From Deltaproteobacteria bacterium (GTDB lineage: Bacteria; Myxococcota_A; Polyangia; GCA-2747355), in the NCBI GenBank assembly GCA_020633415.1, contig JACKDQ010000005.1:62001-126000 (forward strand): a DNA stretch of 64,000 nucleotides, in the 5' to 3' direction. The notes beneath the pieces were generated by a model that made no database searches, was not told the origin of the DNA, and saw only the letters and a program-made list of their open reading frames with translations. A program made the translations under genes and the position numbers. Shown piece after piece: positions 54,439-63,461 of the stretch. How positions within the stretch are numbered: the stretch's first letter is position 1; every line of letters starts with the position of its first letter.

Positions 54439-56061
54439 CTAGCCGCCACAGGACCCGGCGGGAGCGGCGCCGCCACGTTGCTGTTGGGGACCCGACAATT
54501 TCTTTTCGCAATTGGGCAGCTTCGGATTGCGCTCGCAGATGCTGCTCTTGATGCGCTCGGCATCGATGCCGCTGAACTTGAAGCGATTGTTGGCCAGCCA
54601 GGTGGGGCTACCGCTGACTTCGAGAGCCTCGGCGATCTTGATGTCCTCTTCGAGCAACTTTGCTCCCTCGGGGCCGGTCGCACATTTTTCCATCTTGGCG
54701 AGGTTCATGCCGGACTCTTTGGCGCAGGCCTTCCACTCGTTCGAGCGGTAGTTCTTGTTACGGCACCAGAGGTAGTCGAGGTACTTGTTGTTCTTGGCGT
54801 GATATTTCTTGGCGCACAGCTGGCGGATGTTTTCATCGACCTCAGGCTGTCCGTGTAGCGCGTTGAAGCCTTTGTCGGTCTTCGAGGCGATGTAGTGAAC
54901 GTCGAAGTTGAGCTTGCCTTGGAAGTTGGCCAACACCTCTTTCATCGCGTCGACCGCCTTTACGCCAAACGGGCACTGCGACATGATGAAGACCTGAACG
55001 TCGTTTTTCTTCTCTTCGCGACAGACGAGCTTTGTTTTGCAGGTGGCGTCAGCGCAGTCGATCTTGCCGTTGCCGGTGTCGTCAATTTTGTTGTCGCAGA
55101 TTTCAGCCGTTGGGTCGAAATTGGCAGGCACGCGCAGTTGTTTGTACTTGCCGGTGGGCGCCATCCAGCGGGCGATTTGTGAGTAGCGCTCGGCTTTTTC
55201 CACGCCCGGCTCAAACAGCCAGACCGGCAGCATCTTCAGGCCGAGCTCCTTGTAGAGTTTCTTGCCCTCTTCGCTATTGTAGTCGAGCTTCTTGATCTCC
55301 AACTTCGGGAAGAAGCGACCGCGCAGGTTGGCAGCCAAGCCGTCGACCTGACACTTCGTGCAGCGCTTGTCGGTCAGCACCGTTGCGACGACCGCGATCG
55401 GTTCGGGGATCGAGCTGCAAGCTGCGGGCTTGTTGCCCTTAATCTCGGTGCAGATCGCTCGCAAAAAGTCGTTCTTGCTGCGGCCGCCTTGGTAGGGTTT
55501 GTTGGCGACGAACATCGTCGGGCTTCCCTGAGCGTTGCGCGCTTTCGCTTGGCGCAACGAGGCGCGAAGCAGCTCTTTGCCTTCGTTGCCTTTGGAGCAC
55601 TTGCTGATGTTGGCTTTGTCGAGACCGGCCTTGTCCGCGCAGGCTTCCCAGCCATTGGGAATCGCGCGCATGTTTTCGTTTTGGCAAGAGATGAACTTCA
55701 TATAGTCCCGAGGGTCGGGATGAAATTTCATCGCGCAAAGTTGGATGATGTTGCCGTCAACTTCCGGCTGTCCGTGGAGTGCGCTGAAGCCATCACCGTT
55801 TTCGGTGGCGATGAAATTGATGCTGAAGTCGATCCAGTCGCCTACTTCGTCCAGGACCGGGTGAATGCCCTGCTCGACCTGGGTGCCGAAGGGGCACTTT
55901 GACATCACGTAGAACTCGACTTTGACTTTCGAGCCCGGGTCCACCGATGAGGCTGCGCGGCCCTTCGATTTGCCCTGAATCGGCTTTAGATCTTGGCAAC
56001 CGCTGGCGACGAATGCCAACGCAGCGGCGATGCCAATGGCTCGTGTTGCTGTCCTGATCAT
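54439..56061 (-). CDS. lipoprotein with multiple thioredoxin-like (GILT-type) domains
   Basis: Exported lipoprotein of 540 residues; lipobox FVASGC (Cys22). Two similar thioredoxin-fold domains begin VEFYVMSKCPFG (Cys56) and VFIMSQCPFG (near 358); each then has LHGQPEVD, an IxQLCAxK segment, an (I/L)xxC and a CADK/CAKE-type helix, like GILT thiol reductases. The active motif is CPFG, with a single Cys. Between them lies a third domain with CTKC (near 234) and LGLKMLPVWLF, plus an acidic Cys loop (EICDNKIDDTGNGKIDCAD). A periplasmic thiol or redox role is inferred. Confidence 0.8.
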   Translation of the reverse strand: MIRTATRAIGIAAALAFVASGCQDLKPIQGKSKGRAASSVDPGSKVKVEFYVMSKCPFGTQVEQGIHPVLDEVGDWIDFSINFIATENGDGFSALHGQPEVDGNIIQLCAMKFHPDPRDYMKFISCQNENMRAIPNGWEACADKAGLDKANISKCSKGNEGKELLRASLRQAKARNAQGSPTMFVANKPYQGGRSKNDFLRAICTEIKGNKPAACSSIPEPIAVVATVLTDKRCTKCQVDGLAANLRGRFFPKLEIKKLDYNSEEGKKLYKELGLKMLPVWLFEPGVEKAERYSQIARWMAPTGKYKQLRVPANFDPTAEICDNKIDDTGNGKIDCADATCKTKLVCREEKKNDVQVFIMSQCPFGVKAVDAMKEVLANFQGKLNFDVHYIASKTDKGFNALHGQPEVDENIRQLCAKKYHAKNNKYLDYLWCRNKNYRSNEWKACAKESGMNLAKMEKCATGPEGAKLLEEDIKIAEALEVSGSPTWLANNRFKFSGIDAERIKSSICERNPKLPNCEKKLSGPQQQRGGAAPAGSCGG

Positions 56062-56356
56062 CTTTATAAACTCCCTTTCGGAATTGTTGGCGATGGCCGA
56101 CCTAAGTCCGCGAAGTCGCGGAATAAGCTGTATACTGAAAACGGCCGCAAAGCGATAGCCTCTTGGACCGCTTTAGGTAGCATGGATCAGGGACCCGCGC
56201 CACCCTGTATCTATTCCGCGCGCCGCGACGAGCGGGGGCGTGACTTGCGGCTAACCGCCGAAATTAAAAGGAAAGATCGAACGGCGCAGGGCTCGGCAAG
56301 CGTCGGGTGCGTCTGATCGGGGCCGACGTATCGGCGCCGGATTTTGGCTGCGCTGG
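56062..56356. other. 295-bp intergenic region
   Basis: Upstream region of the thioredoxin-type lipoprotein gene. It holds a GGGAG ribosome site (minus strand, 11 bp before the ATG), a perfect TCCGCGA/TCGCGGA hairpin near 56109-56124, and a TATACA sequence near 56132 that could be a -10 box without a clear -35. No coding frame or RNA gene is visible in the rest. Confidence 0.4.
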
Positions 56357-57172
56357 CTAGCGGCAGATCTGGCGGACCAAAGAGAGGCTGGCTTGGCCGC
56401 AGTTGCCGCCAAAACGTCGACAGGTTACCCACTGCACGCGGACGCCGCAGTCGGGCACGCGGTAGGTCCAACCGCCGGTACCGTCGCATGCATTGGCCGG
56501 GCGCGAGCCACAGTTGGCTAGCTCGTCGTAGCGCTTTTCTTCCTTACCGTCGCAGTTGAAGTCAAAGTCGCCGTTGAGGTTGGTCTTGCGCGAGAAGAAG
56601 TTTGTTTGCCCGGGGAAGGCCTCATCGTCGGTATCGTCGCAATCGCTGGCGTCTTCGACGTAGCTTTCGCTGGACGTGCTGGGATCCGCACAGGCTTCCA
56701 CGGTGACATTGCGCGTGCCGTAGCCGTCCTCATCTCCGTCGAGGAAAAACGTGCGCTTCTTGCACTCAACACAGATCCCCTGCTCGCAGCTGCCGGCGCA
56801 CTTCGTCTTTACCTTGCGCCCGTTCTCGCAGCTTACGCGCTGGTCACCGTCGCACACCGCCGGGTCACCGGGGTCGCATTCCTCGCAACGCAGCGCGGTC
56901 TGGTCGCAGCCAAACGGCGCGCAGTCGATCTTCGCCTGATGCCCTGCTTGATCGCAGATCAGCAACGTGTTCTCGTCCAAACAACTGATCGCCCGATTGG
57001 CAGCGTTGCAGATCGCCGAGGCATCGACGTCGCCGGTTGCGCCATCGCCGCCGGCTGACCCGTCCTTTGCCGAGACGAATCCCGGATTGGGCTGTGTACA
57101 AGCATTGAGCGCCATTCCGCTCATGACAAGGTAGGCCAGCGTCATCGGCAGTTTGGTTTGAGTTAAGCGCAT
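56357..57172 (-). CDS. Cys/Asp-rich lipoprotein with MopE-like metal-binding motifs
   Basis: Predicted lipoprotein of 271 residues; signal ends MALNAC (Cys25). A disordered Gly/Asp linker leads to a Cys-rich region (about 55-135) with regularly spaced cysteines. Then come FFLDGDEDGYG (calcium-type acidic loop) and DASDCDDTDDEAFPGQ, the repeat of MopE-like putative metal-binding proteins frequent in Myxococcota. The C-terminal part (NCGSRP...CDGTGGW...DCGVRVQWVTCRRFGGNCGQ) has paired Cys. Function unknown; probably cell-surface. Confidence 0.8.
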   Translation of the reverse strand: MRLTQTKLPMTLAYLVMSGMALNACTQPNPGFVSAKDGSAGGDGATGDVDASAICNAANRAISCLDENTLLICDQAGHQAKIDCAPFGCDQTALRCEECDPGDPAVCDGDQRVSCENGRKVKTKCAGSCEQGICVECKKRTFFLDGDEDGYGTRNVTVEACADPSTSSESYVEDASDCDDTDDEAFPGQTNFFSRKTNLNGDFDFNCDGKEEKRYDELANCGSRPANACDGTGGWTYRVPDCGVRVQWVTCRRFGGNCGQASLSLVRQICR

Positions 57173-57249
57173 ACCGCTATTATGACCGCCTTGATCGGAG
57201 AGTTCAAAGCGCCGGGCCTAGCTGGCGCCAGGGTGGCTGGATAGTGCTG

Positions 57250-58947
57250 CTATGTCGTCGCTTTTGAGCGCGGGGCCGGCTGGCCGAACAGCGAGCGTGC
57301 GGCCTCAACGATCAGCACCACGGCAAGCGCTAGCAGTAGGGTAGCGATGATGCCGATTAGGCTAGCTCGATATTGGGCGACCAACTGGATCAGCGCCAGC
57401 AGTGTCGCGCTAAGCATGAACAGCATCGGGACTGCGCTGACCCAAACGCGTCGCCCTTGCTGCTTGAGCCAAACACTGATCACCATTAGCGCTAGGGCGC
57501 CGAGCAGTTGGTTGGTCGCGCCGAACACCGGCCAAATGATCTTCCAGGTCGGGACCGGGTTGCCCTTGGCGTCGCTGAAGGTGAGCAGCGAAAACAGCGT
57601 GGGCAGCGCCAAGGTCAAGCTGGTGCTCAGCCAGCGGACGCTGTTGCCCTTGAGCCCAGCAAGCTCCTCGAGCACATAGCGCCCGAGGCGGGTCGCCGTG
57701 TCGAGTGTGGTCAACAGAAACGTGCTCAAGGCGAGCAGCGCGAAGCCGGTGCCGGCATGTCCAGGCAAGCCCCAGCTGGCGAAGAACCGCCCGAGGCCCT
57801 GGGCGAACAGTGCGGTCGGCGATTGTTTTCCCAGATTGTCGACAGAGAGCATCGTCACTGTCGCAACGGAGATCAGGGCGAGCATGCCCTCGATCAGCAT
57901 CGATCCATAGCCGATGGCGAGCGCATCGCGTCGACGGTCGAGTTGCTTTGCGGTCGTGCCCGAGGCGACGATGCTGTGAAATCCGGAGCAGGCACCACAG
58001 GCGATCGTGATGAATAGTGCAGGAAACAGATACCCGAGGTTGTCCGCGTGAAAACCGCGAAAGGCTGGATAATTGATTATCGCTGCGCTATCGCCGTTAA
58101 TCGACGCCAGCAGAATGCCGATCAGCCCGCCACCCAGACATGCATAGAGCAAGAAGGACGACAGGTAGTCACGCGGCTGCAACAGCGCCCATACCGGCGT
58201 AACCGAGGCGACGAAGCAATAGGCCAGCAGTAGCAGGCTCCAGCCGTGCTTGGGGGACAAACCGCCGAGCGCGGCGGCGTCGATCGGCGTTGGAAAGCGT
58301 TGGCCGAGGTAAACAGCGACGAACACCAGCGGTACGAATATCGCTGAGGCCCACAGCAGCGAGAGTCTCGGGCGCCTGCGAAGGGTCAGCCCGAGTGCGA
58401 CCGCCAAGACGATAAACAGGATCGACGAGGTCGCAACCGCTCCACCGTTTAGCGCGGAGGTAGTTCCGGCTGCGGAAGGTGGCGCGAAAGTCCCCGCGGT
58501 GAGGTCGACGAAGACCGCCAGGACATAGACCAACGCGAGCCAGACGAAGGCCAAGAACAGCTTGCTCGCCAACGGGCTAAGTTGCTGTCGCGCGACTTGC
58601 GCGATCGATTGGGCACCGTTCTTGACGCTGAGCGCCAGCGCTCCGAGGTCGTGCACGCCACCGATAAAGATCGAACCGATGATGATCCACAGCACTGCCG
58701 GGAGCCAGCCAAAGACGAGCGTGGCGAAGATCGGTCCGACGATCGGTCCCGCTCCGGCGATCGATGAAAAGTGGTGACCGAGCAACACCGCGCGGCGCGC
58801 CGGGTGGAAGTCGCGCCCATCGCTGAGCGTGTGTGCGGGTGTCGCTTCGTCGCCGCCAAGACCGAACAGCCGCGTCAACATCCGTCCATAGAAACGGTAG
58901 GCGATGATGAAGGCCAGACAGCCAGCGCCGACGACGCCGATCACCAT
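57250..58947 (-). CDS. cstA: carbon starvation protein A family transporter
   Basis: Membrane transporter of 565 residues with about 15 helices. Family motifs are LGHHFSSIAGAGPIVGPIFA, FIGGVHDLGALALSVKNGAQSIAQ, and CGACSGFHSIVASGTTAKQLD. CstA members import peptides or pyruvate under starvation. The length suits the shorter CstA group rather than the E. coli 700-residue type. Its ATG overlaps the protoporphyrinogen oxidase stop by one base (TGATG). Confidence 0.93.
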   Translation of the reverse strand: MVIGVVGAGCLAFIIAYRFYGRMLTRLFGLGGDEATPAHTLSDGRDFHPARRAVLLGHHFSSIAGAGPIVGPIFATLVFGWLPAVLWIIIGSIFIGGVHDLGALALSVKNGAQSIAQVARQQLSPLASKLFLAFVWLALVYVLAVFVDLTAGTFAPPSAAGTTSALNGGAVATSSILFIVLAVALGLTLRRRPRLSLLWASAIFVPLVFVAVYLGQRFPTPIDAAALGGLSPKHGWSLLLLAYCFVASVTPVWALLQPRDYLSSFLLYACLGGGLIGILLASINGDSAAIINYPAFRGFHADNLGYLFPALFITIACGACSGFHSIVASGTTAKQLDRRRDALAIGYGSMLIEGMLALISVATVTMLSVDNLGKQSPTALFAQGLGRFFASWGLPGHAGTGFALLALSTFLLTTLDTATRLGRYVLEELAGLKGNSVRWLSTSLTLALPTLFSLLTFSDAKGNPVPTWKIIWPVFGATNQLLGALALMVISVWLKQQGRRVWVSAVPMLFMLSATLLALIQLVAQYRASLIGIIATLLLALAVVLIVEAARSLFGQPAPRSKATT

Positions 58948-60350
58948 CAGCGGGCAGCCTGTCGAACGATGGGATCGCTGAGTTCGCTAGCGACACGCGC
59001 GGCCAGCAAGTCCGCATTCTTCGTGCAGTCGTTAATGCCGATGCCGCGAAACGCGTTGCCAGTGATATACAGCCGTGGGTGACGCGCGGCGTGCTCTTCG
59101 AGTTGCTCGACGCGTTCGATGTGGCCCAGCTCGTATTGAGGGATCGCGCGAGGCCAGCGAAACAGCTGCTGCATCGCCGGTCGACCCTCAGCGCCGACAA
59201 TGCGCGACATCGCTCGCCGAGCGATTTCGATCACTTCGTTGTCGTCGCGTTCGGCGATCTCGGCGGCGCGTGCACCGCCGATCATTACGCGCAGCAGCAC
59301 GTGACCTTCGGGCGCGCGTCCGGGAAAAATCGATGAAGTGAACAACGCTCCGAGGATATCTAGTTTAGCGCGCTTTGGAGCGAGGAAGCCAAAACCATCG
59401 AGAGGGTGCCGCACTTTGTCGCGCCGATAGCCCAAGCAAACCACACAGAGCGGCGCGTAGCTGATTTGGCCGAGCAGGTCCGGCATTTGTTGGTCGAGCC
59501 CGGCAACCAACTCAGCGGCGCGGTCTGCGGGGCAGGCGAGGATCACGCTGTCCGCGGCGCAAGGGGCTTTGCCCCTGAGTGCGATCTGGTATTGATCGGG
59601 GGCGAGTCGGCGGATGCTCTCGACGGAGCTGCGGGTGCGGACCGGTCGCGCTAGTCCCTCGGCCAGGCGGGTCGGCAGGTGCGTCAGTCCCTGGGCGAAG
59701 CTGGTCAAGTGGCCGCTGGGTCCGGCGCCAGGCGTGTCGCCGTCGGCGCGCTGGCGCTTGAGCTTGATCATCCCGCGGATCAGGCTGCCGTAGTCGCGCT
59801 CGACTTCGACAACACGCGGAAAGCAGGCGCGCACGCTGAGCCGCTCTGGGTCGCCAGCGTAGATTCCGCTTTGCATTGCGTCGATCAGAATCTCCGCGGC
59901 GTGCTTGCCGATGCGACGGCGGGCGAACTGAGCGATCGACTCATCCTCATCGCCGCGCTTGCGACGAACGAAAGGTTCGATCATCAGGCGCGTCTTAGCG
60001 GAAAATGGCAGCAGCTTTGACCGCAGAAATTTCAGCGGATGCATTTCGACTTGGTGCAAGCGACCGTCGTTATAGATGAAGCGCTTCTCCGAGCGTTCGT
60101 CTGCCGAAAGTGGCGAAAGCGCGAGTCGCTGACACAGCTCAAGTGTTGCGGGCTCGCGGTCGAGAAATCCGGCAGCGCCTTGCTCGCAAACGAAGCCGTC
60201 GATTTTGGCGGTTTGGATCTTGCCGCCGACGACATCACTCTCCTCGAAAACATCGATCTCGAGGCTTGGATCACGTCGTTGCAGCGCGTGGGCGGTAGCT
60301 AGCCCGGAGAGTCCTCCGCCGATAATGGCTATGCGCTGCCCAGCGGACAT
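58947..60350 (-). CDS. hemY: protoporphyrinogen oxidase (oxygen-dependent, HemY/PPOX type)
   Basis: FAD enzyme of 467 residues oxidising protoporphyrinogen IX to protoporphyrin IX, the step before heme. The N-terminal dinucleotide motif is IAIIGGGLSGLATAHALQRR, followed by EESDVVGGKIQT. The C-terminal FAD segment is RLYITGNAFRGIGINDCTKNADLLA. This form is also labelled hemG in some annotations. It lies 4 bp downstream of hemE on the same strand. Confidence 0.93.
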   Translation of the reverse strand: MSAGQRIAIIGGGLSGLATAHALQRRDPSLEIDVFEESDVVGGKIQTAKIDGFVCEQGAAGFLDREPATLELCQRLALSPLSADERSEKRFIYNDGRLHQVEMHPLKFLRSKLLPFSAKTRLMIEPFVRRKRGDEDESIAQFARRRIGKHAAEILIDAMQSGIYAGDPERLSVRACFPRVVEVERDYGSLIRGMIKLKRQRADGDTPGAGPSGHLTSFAQGLTHLPTRLAEGLARPVRTRSSVESIRRLAPDQYQIALRGKAPCAADSVILACPADRAAELVAGLDQQMPDLLGQISYAPLCVVCLGYRRDKVRHPLDGFGFLAPKRAKLDILGALFTSSIFPGRAPEGHVLLRVMIGGARAAEIAERDDNEVIEIARRAMSRIVGAEGRPAMQQLFRWPRAIPQYELGHIERVEQLEEHAARHPRLYITGNAFRGIGINDCTKNADLLAARVASELSDPIVRQAAR

Positions 60351-60354
60351 TCGC

Positions 60355-61389
60355 TTAACCCGCTGTCTTGGAGAGACGGTGTACCGTGTCCACCAAGAAT
60401 CGCACCCGCGCCGGGTCCGTCGGCGGAAGAATGCCGTGACCGAGGTTGAAGATGAAGCCAGGGCGCTTGGCTGCGCGGTCGAGGATGCGCTGAATCCGCT
60501 GCTCCAGTGCGGGCTCGTCCATCAGCAAGCAAAGCGGGTCGAGGTTTCCTTGCACGGCGAAGCGGTCGCCGATGCGCTTCCAGCCGACGTCGAGATCGAT
60601 CCGCCAATCGAGGCCGAGTACCTCGGCGTCGATCGTGGTGATCTGCTCGAGCAGCGTCGAGGTGTCGGTACCGAAGTAGATCCGCGGTACGCCGCAGGCG
60701 CGCAGCTCTTCGAAGATCGCGCGGGTATATGGCAGCGCGAATTCGCGAAAGTCATCAGGGCTGAGAATGCCGACCCACGAATCGAAAACCTGGACGGCGT
60801 GGCAACCGGCTTCGACCTGGGCGATCAGGTGGCGCGCGACCATTTTGCCGAGCTTTTCAAGGAGGTTGTGCGCGAGTCGCGGCTCGCAGAACAGCATCTT
60901 CTTGAGCTCGATGAAGTTACGCGAGTGGCCGCCCTCGACCAAGTAGGCAGCGAGCGTGATCGGTCCGCCTGCAAAGCCGATCAATGGCACCTGATTGGAG
61001 AAGTGCGCATTGAACTTGCGGATCGCATCCATCACGAAGGGCATCGTTTCTGCGGGATCGACCAACTGCAGTTTGTCGACGTCGCTTGCCGTTCGGATCG
61101 GTGGCGTTAGCTTCGGTCCGGCCTCGGTGAGCTCGACGGGGGCGCCCATCGCCCGCAGTGGCACGAGGATGTCCGAGAAGATGATGCCGGCGTCGACATT
61201 CATTTCCTCGACAGCGTTGATCGTGACTTGCGCCGCCAAATCGGCGTTCTGGCAGAGGTCGAAGAACGAGACGCCTTTGCGGACCTCGCGGTACGAGGGT
61301 TGATAACGACCGGCCTGTCGCATCAGCCATACGGGCACGTGCGATGTCGGTCGGCGATAGCAGGCTTCGATAAAGGTGTGTTTACTCAT
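60355..61389 (-). CDS. hemE: uroporphyrinogen decarboxylase
   Basis: TIM-barrel enzyme of 344 residues that decarboxylates uroporphyrinogen III to coproporphyrinogen III. The substrate signature VPVWLMRQAGRYQPSYREVR is at the N-terminus; IIFSDILVPLRAMG, FDSWVGILSPDDF and LGHGILPPTDP are also typical. First gene of the hemE-hemY-cstA run. Divergent from the FGE-like gene. Confidence 0.97.
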   Translation of the reverse strand: MSKHTFIEACYRRPTSHVPVWLMRQAGRYQPSYREVRKGVSFFDLCQNADLAAQVTINAVEEMNVDAGIIFSDILVPLRAMGAPVELTEAGPKLTPPIRTASDVDKLQLVDPAETMPFVMDAIRKFNAHFSNQVPLIGFAGGPITLAAYLVEGGHSRNFIELKKMLFCEPRLAHNLLEKLGKMVARHLIAQVEAGCHAVQVFDSWVGILSPDDFREFALPYTRAIFEELRACGVPRIYFGTDTSTLLEQITTIDAEVLGLDWRIDLDVGWKRIGDRFAVQGNLDPLCLLMDEPALEQRIQRILDRAAKRPGFIFNLGHGILPPTDPARVRFLVDTVHRLSKTAG

Positions 61390-61464
61390 GTCGGCGGCAG
61401 TCTACTTCAATCCGCGCCGAGAGCAAGCCGCAACCGGCTACCTGTTTGGGCTATACTGCGGCCG

Positions 61465-62196
61465 ATGACGGGGGCCCTAGTGATTACGGCGATCAGCGCG
61501 GCATTGGCGGCCGTCCCGGTTGGCATGGTGGGTGTTCCGGGTGGCTCTTTCGTCTTCGGTCGCACCGACGGTGATCCTGACGAGGCCCCTGCGCGGCGCC
61601 GCACGCTTAGGCCGTTTTTCATCGATCGTTTTGAAGTCAACCAGGCCCAATACGCGGACTGTGTTCGACGCGGGTTGTGTCGGCCCGCTCGGCGCTACCC
61701 AAACCTCCGCGATCCGCGGCTGCCAGCCGTTGGCGTGAACTACTACGACGCGCAGCGCTATTGCCGCCAGCGCGGGGCGCGATTGCCCACCGAGGCTGAA
61801 TGGGAGCGCGTCGCTACCGTCGGCGGGAAGCGACCATATCCGTGGGGGCACCAGCTGGATTGCCAAAAGGCAAACTACGGCAACTTCTCGGGCAACGGTC
61901 CGTGCGCGCCGGACAAAAATCCCGGCAGGATTACGCCCGTGGGCAGCTATCCGATGGGAAATTCGCCGAGCGGCGTGGCCGATTTGATCGGTAACGTTTG
62001 GGAATGGGTCGCCGACGGCTACGACGGCACGGCGCTGCGCGTCGTGCGAGGTGGCTCTTGCTGCTCGATCTTCTTGCGCATGCACGCCGGAAATCGGCAT
62101 CGGTTTGATCCGTCACGTCGCGAAGCTGACCTCGGCTTTCGTTGCGCGGCCGACGCGGTGGGCGAACCGACAGTGCAAAAGGAGCAGCTGTGGTGA
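61465..62196 (+). CDS. exported FGE-sulfatase (SUMF1)-domain protein
   Basis: Protein of 243 residues: a signal-like N-terminus (about 1-20), then a complete formylglycine-generating-enzyme-type fold. Seen are VGVPGGSFVFGRTDGDPDEAPARR, FFIDRFEVNQAQYADCV, RLPTEAEWERVATVGGKRPYPWG, GNVWEWVADGYDG and RVVRGGSCC...RHRFDPSRREADLGFRC. The two spaced copper-binding Cys of true FGE are not found in their usual context, so it is probably a structural/ligand-binding member. The stop lies 1 or 4 codons into kdsA's start region. Confidence 0.82.
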   Translation: MTGALVITAISAALAAVPVGMVGVPGGSFVFGRTDGDPDEAPARRRTLRPFFIDRFEVNQAQYADCVRRGLCRPARRYPNLRDPRLPAVGVNYYDAQRYCRQRGARLPTEAEWERVATVGGKRPYPWGHQLDCQKANYGNFSGNGPCAPDKNPGRITPVGSYPMGNSPSGVADLIGNVWEWVADGYDGTALRVVRGGSCCSIFLRMHAGNRHRFDPSRREADLGFRCAADAVGEPTVQKEQLW

Positions 62197-62987
62197 GCAC
62201 GCGGATCGGAGCGATTTCTATTGGTAAAGGGCACCCGCTACTGCTCATCGCCGGGCCTTGTGCTGCCGAGGACGAATCGGTGGTCGACGCTGCAGCCAGC
62301 TGCCTGCGCGACGCGGCCGCCGAGCACGGTATATCGCTGATCTTCAAGGCTTCTTACGAAAAGGACAACCGCACCAGCGGGCAAGCCTACCGTGGTCCGG
62401 GCCGCGAGCAGGGATTGCGCTTGTTGGCGTTGGTTCGCGCGAGATATGGCCTGCCTGTGACGACCGATGTTCATCGCGTCGATGACGTCGAGGCCGTCGC
62501 CGGCGAGATCGATCTTGTCCAAATCCCGGCACTGCTATGTCGACAGTCGTCGCTGCTGGACGCTGTTGGTCGAGTCGGAAAGCCGGTCAACCTGAAAAAG
62601 GGACAGTTCGCCAACCGCGAAACGATCCAGGGCGCGCTCGACAAACTTCGTCGCGCTGGGGCCAGCGATCTGCTGATCAGCGAGCGCGGCTCGTGTTGGG
62701 GGCCAGAGCGCCTGGTGGTTGACTTCGCGGGGCTGTCCGAATTGGCTGCCTTGGGCGCTGCGGTGGTTGTCGATGCCAGTCACGCGGCGCCGCGCCCAGC
62801 GTCGATCGCTGCGCTGGCCTGTGCGGCGGTTGCGGCGGGCGCCGACGGCGTCTTTCTCGAATGTCACCCCGATCCACCACGCGCCCATTGTGACGGAGCG
62901 CGGATGCTGGCCCTATCCCAAATGCCAGCGCTGATCGCCCATTTAGCTGCGCTTCGAAGGGTTAGTGACCAGTTTTCCAGCGCTTAG
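62193..62987 (+). CDS. kdsA: 3-deoxy-8-phosphooctulonate (Kdo-8-P) synthase
   Basis: Enzyme of 264 residues joining PEP and arabinose-5-phosphate for LPS Kdo. LLLIAGPCAAEDE (17-27), FKASYEKDNRTS (51-62), LVQIPALLCRQ, NLKKGQFANR and HAAPRP are all present. The PCA-type motif with the LCRQ Cys suggests the metal-dependent class. GTG at 62193 (62190 also possible) with GGAG upstream, overlapping the FGE-like stop. It shows the organism makes Kdo-containing LPS. Confidence 0.95.
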   Translation: MSTRIGAISIGKGHPLLLIAGPCAAEDESVVDAAASCLRDAAAEHGISLIFKASYEKDNRTSGQAYRGPGREQGLRLLALVRARYGLPVTTDVHRVDDVEAVAGEIDLVQIPALLCRQSSLLDAVGRVGKPVNLKKGQFANRETIQGALDKLRRAGASDLLISERGSCWGPERLVVDFAGLSELAALGAAVVVDASHAAPRPASIAALACAAVAAGADGVFLECHPDPPRAHCDGARMLALSQMPALIAHLAALRRVSDQFSSA

Positions 62988-63062
62988 TGCGGCGACGGCT
63001 GCAGGGTACGGGGCGAATCGTCCTTGCTGAGCTCCGCCGACTGTGCTCATAATCCGCGCGCT

Positions 63063-63350
63063 ATGATCGCGCGATCGAAATACCTTCTACTGTTGTTGGC
63101 CGCCTGTTCGTTGGGTGGCTGTAGCCTCGGTCCGACCGAGCTGCTGATTATCTTGGTGATCGTCGTGTTGCTGTTTGGCGCGACGCGGTTGCCCGCGTTG
63201 GGCCGCGCGCTCGGCGATACGGTCAAGAGCTTCCGCGATTCGACCAAGGAAGCCCTCGACGACAAGAAGCGCAGCGATGAGCGCAAGGACAGCGAGGCCG
63301 TGCGGATCGAAGAGGCAAAGGTCGAGCGCGACGAGAAGAAGAACGACTAG
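63063..63350 (+). CDS. tatA: TatA/E-type twin-arginine translocase subunit with lipoprotein-like N-terminus
   Basis: Protein of 95 residues. From LGPTELLIILVIVVLLFGATRLPALGRALGDTVKSFRDSTKEA onward it is an ordinary TatA: short helix, hinge, amphipathic helix and charged tail. Unlike typical TatA, it begins MIARSKYLLLLLAACSLGGC, which looks like a lipoprotein signal with possible lipobox cysteines at 15 and 20. A TTG near 63111 would give a standard short N-terminus but has no ribosome site. ATG at 63063 is kept. Confidence 0.85.
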   Translation: MIARSKYLLLLLAACSLGGCSLGPTELLIILVIVVLLFGATRLPALGRALGDTVKSFRDSTKEALDDKKRSDERKDSEAVRIEEAKVERDEKKND

Positions 63351-63461
63351 TCGTTCAGCCACGAGCATTCCTCGCGCTGGTCAGGCGCGGGCGGACTACT
63401 GCGAGCAGATTAGAGCATTTCCGGGAGCGCTTCGCGTGAGACCGAGCGAGCGGGGCGCGCT

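Noticed and set aside
61228..61464. Upstream extension of the FGE-like protein
   Set aside because: The extension lies antisense inside hemE and has shadow composition; the ATG at 61465 starts a signal-like sequence.
63351..63461. GAGACC/GGTCTC inverted repeat between tatA and lon
   Set aside because: The 6-bp arms are 27 bases or more apart with no T-run; probably chance in GC-rich DNA.
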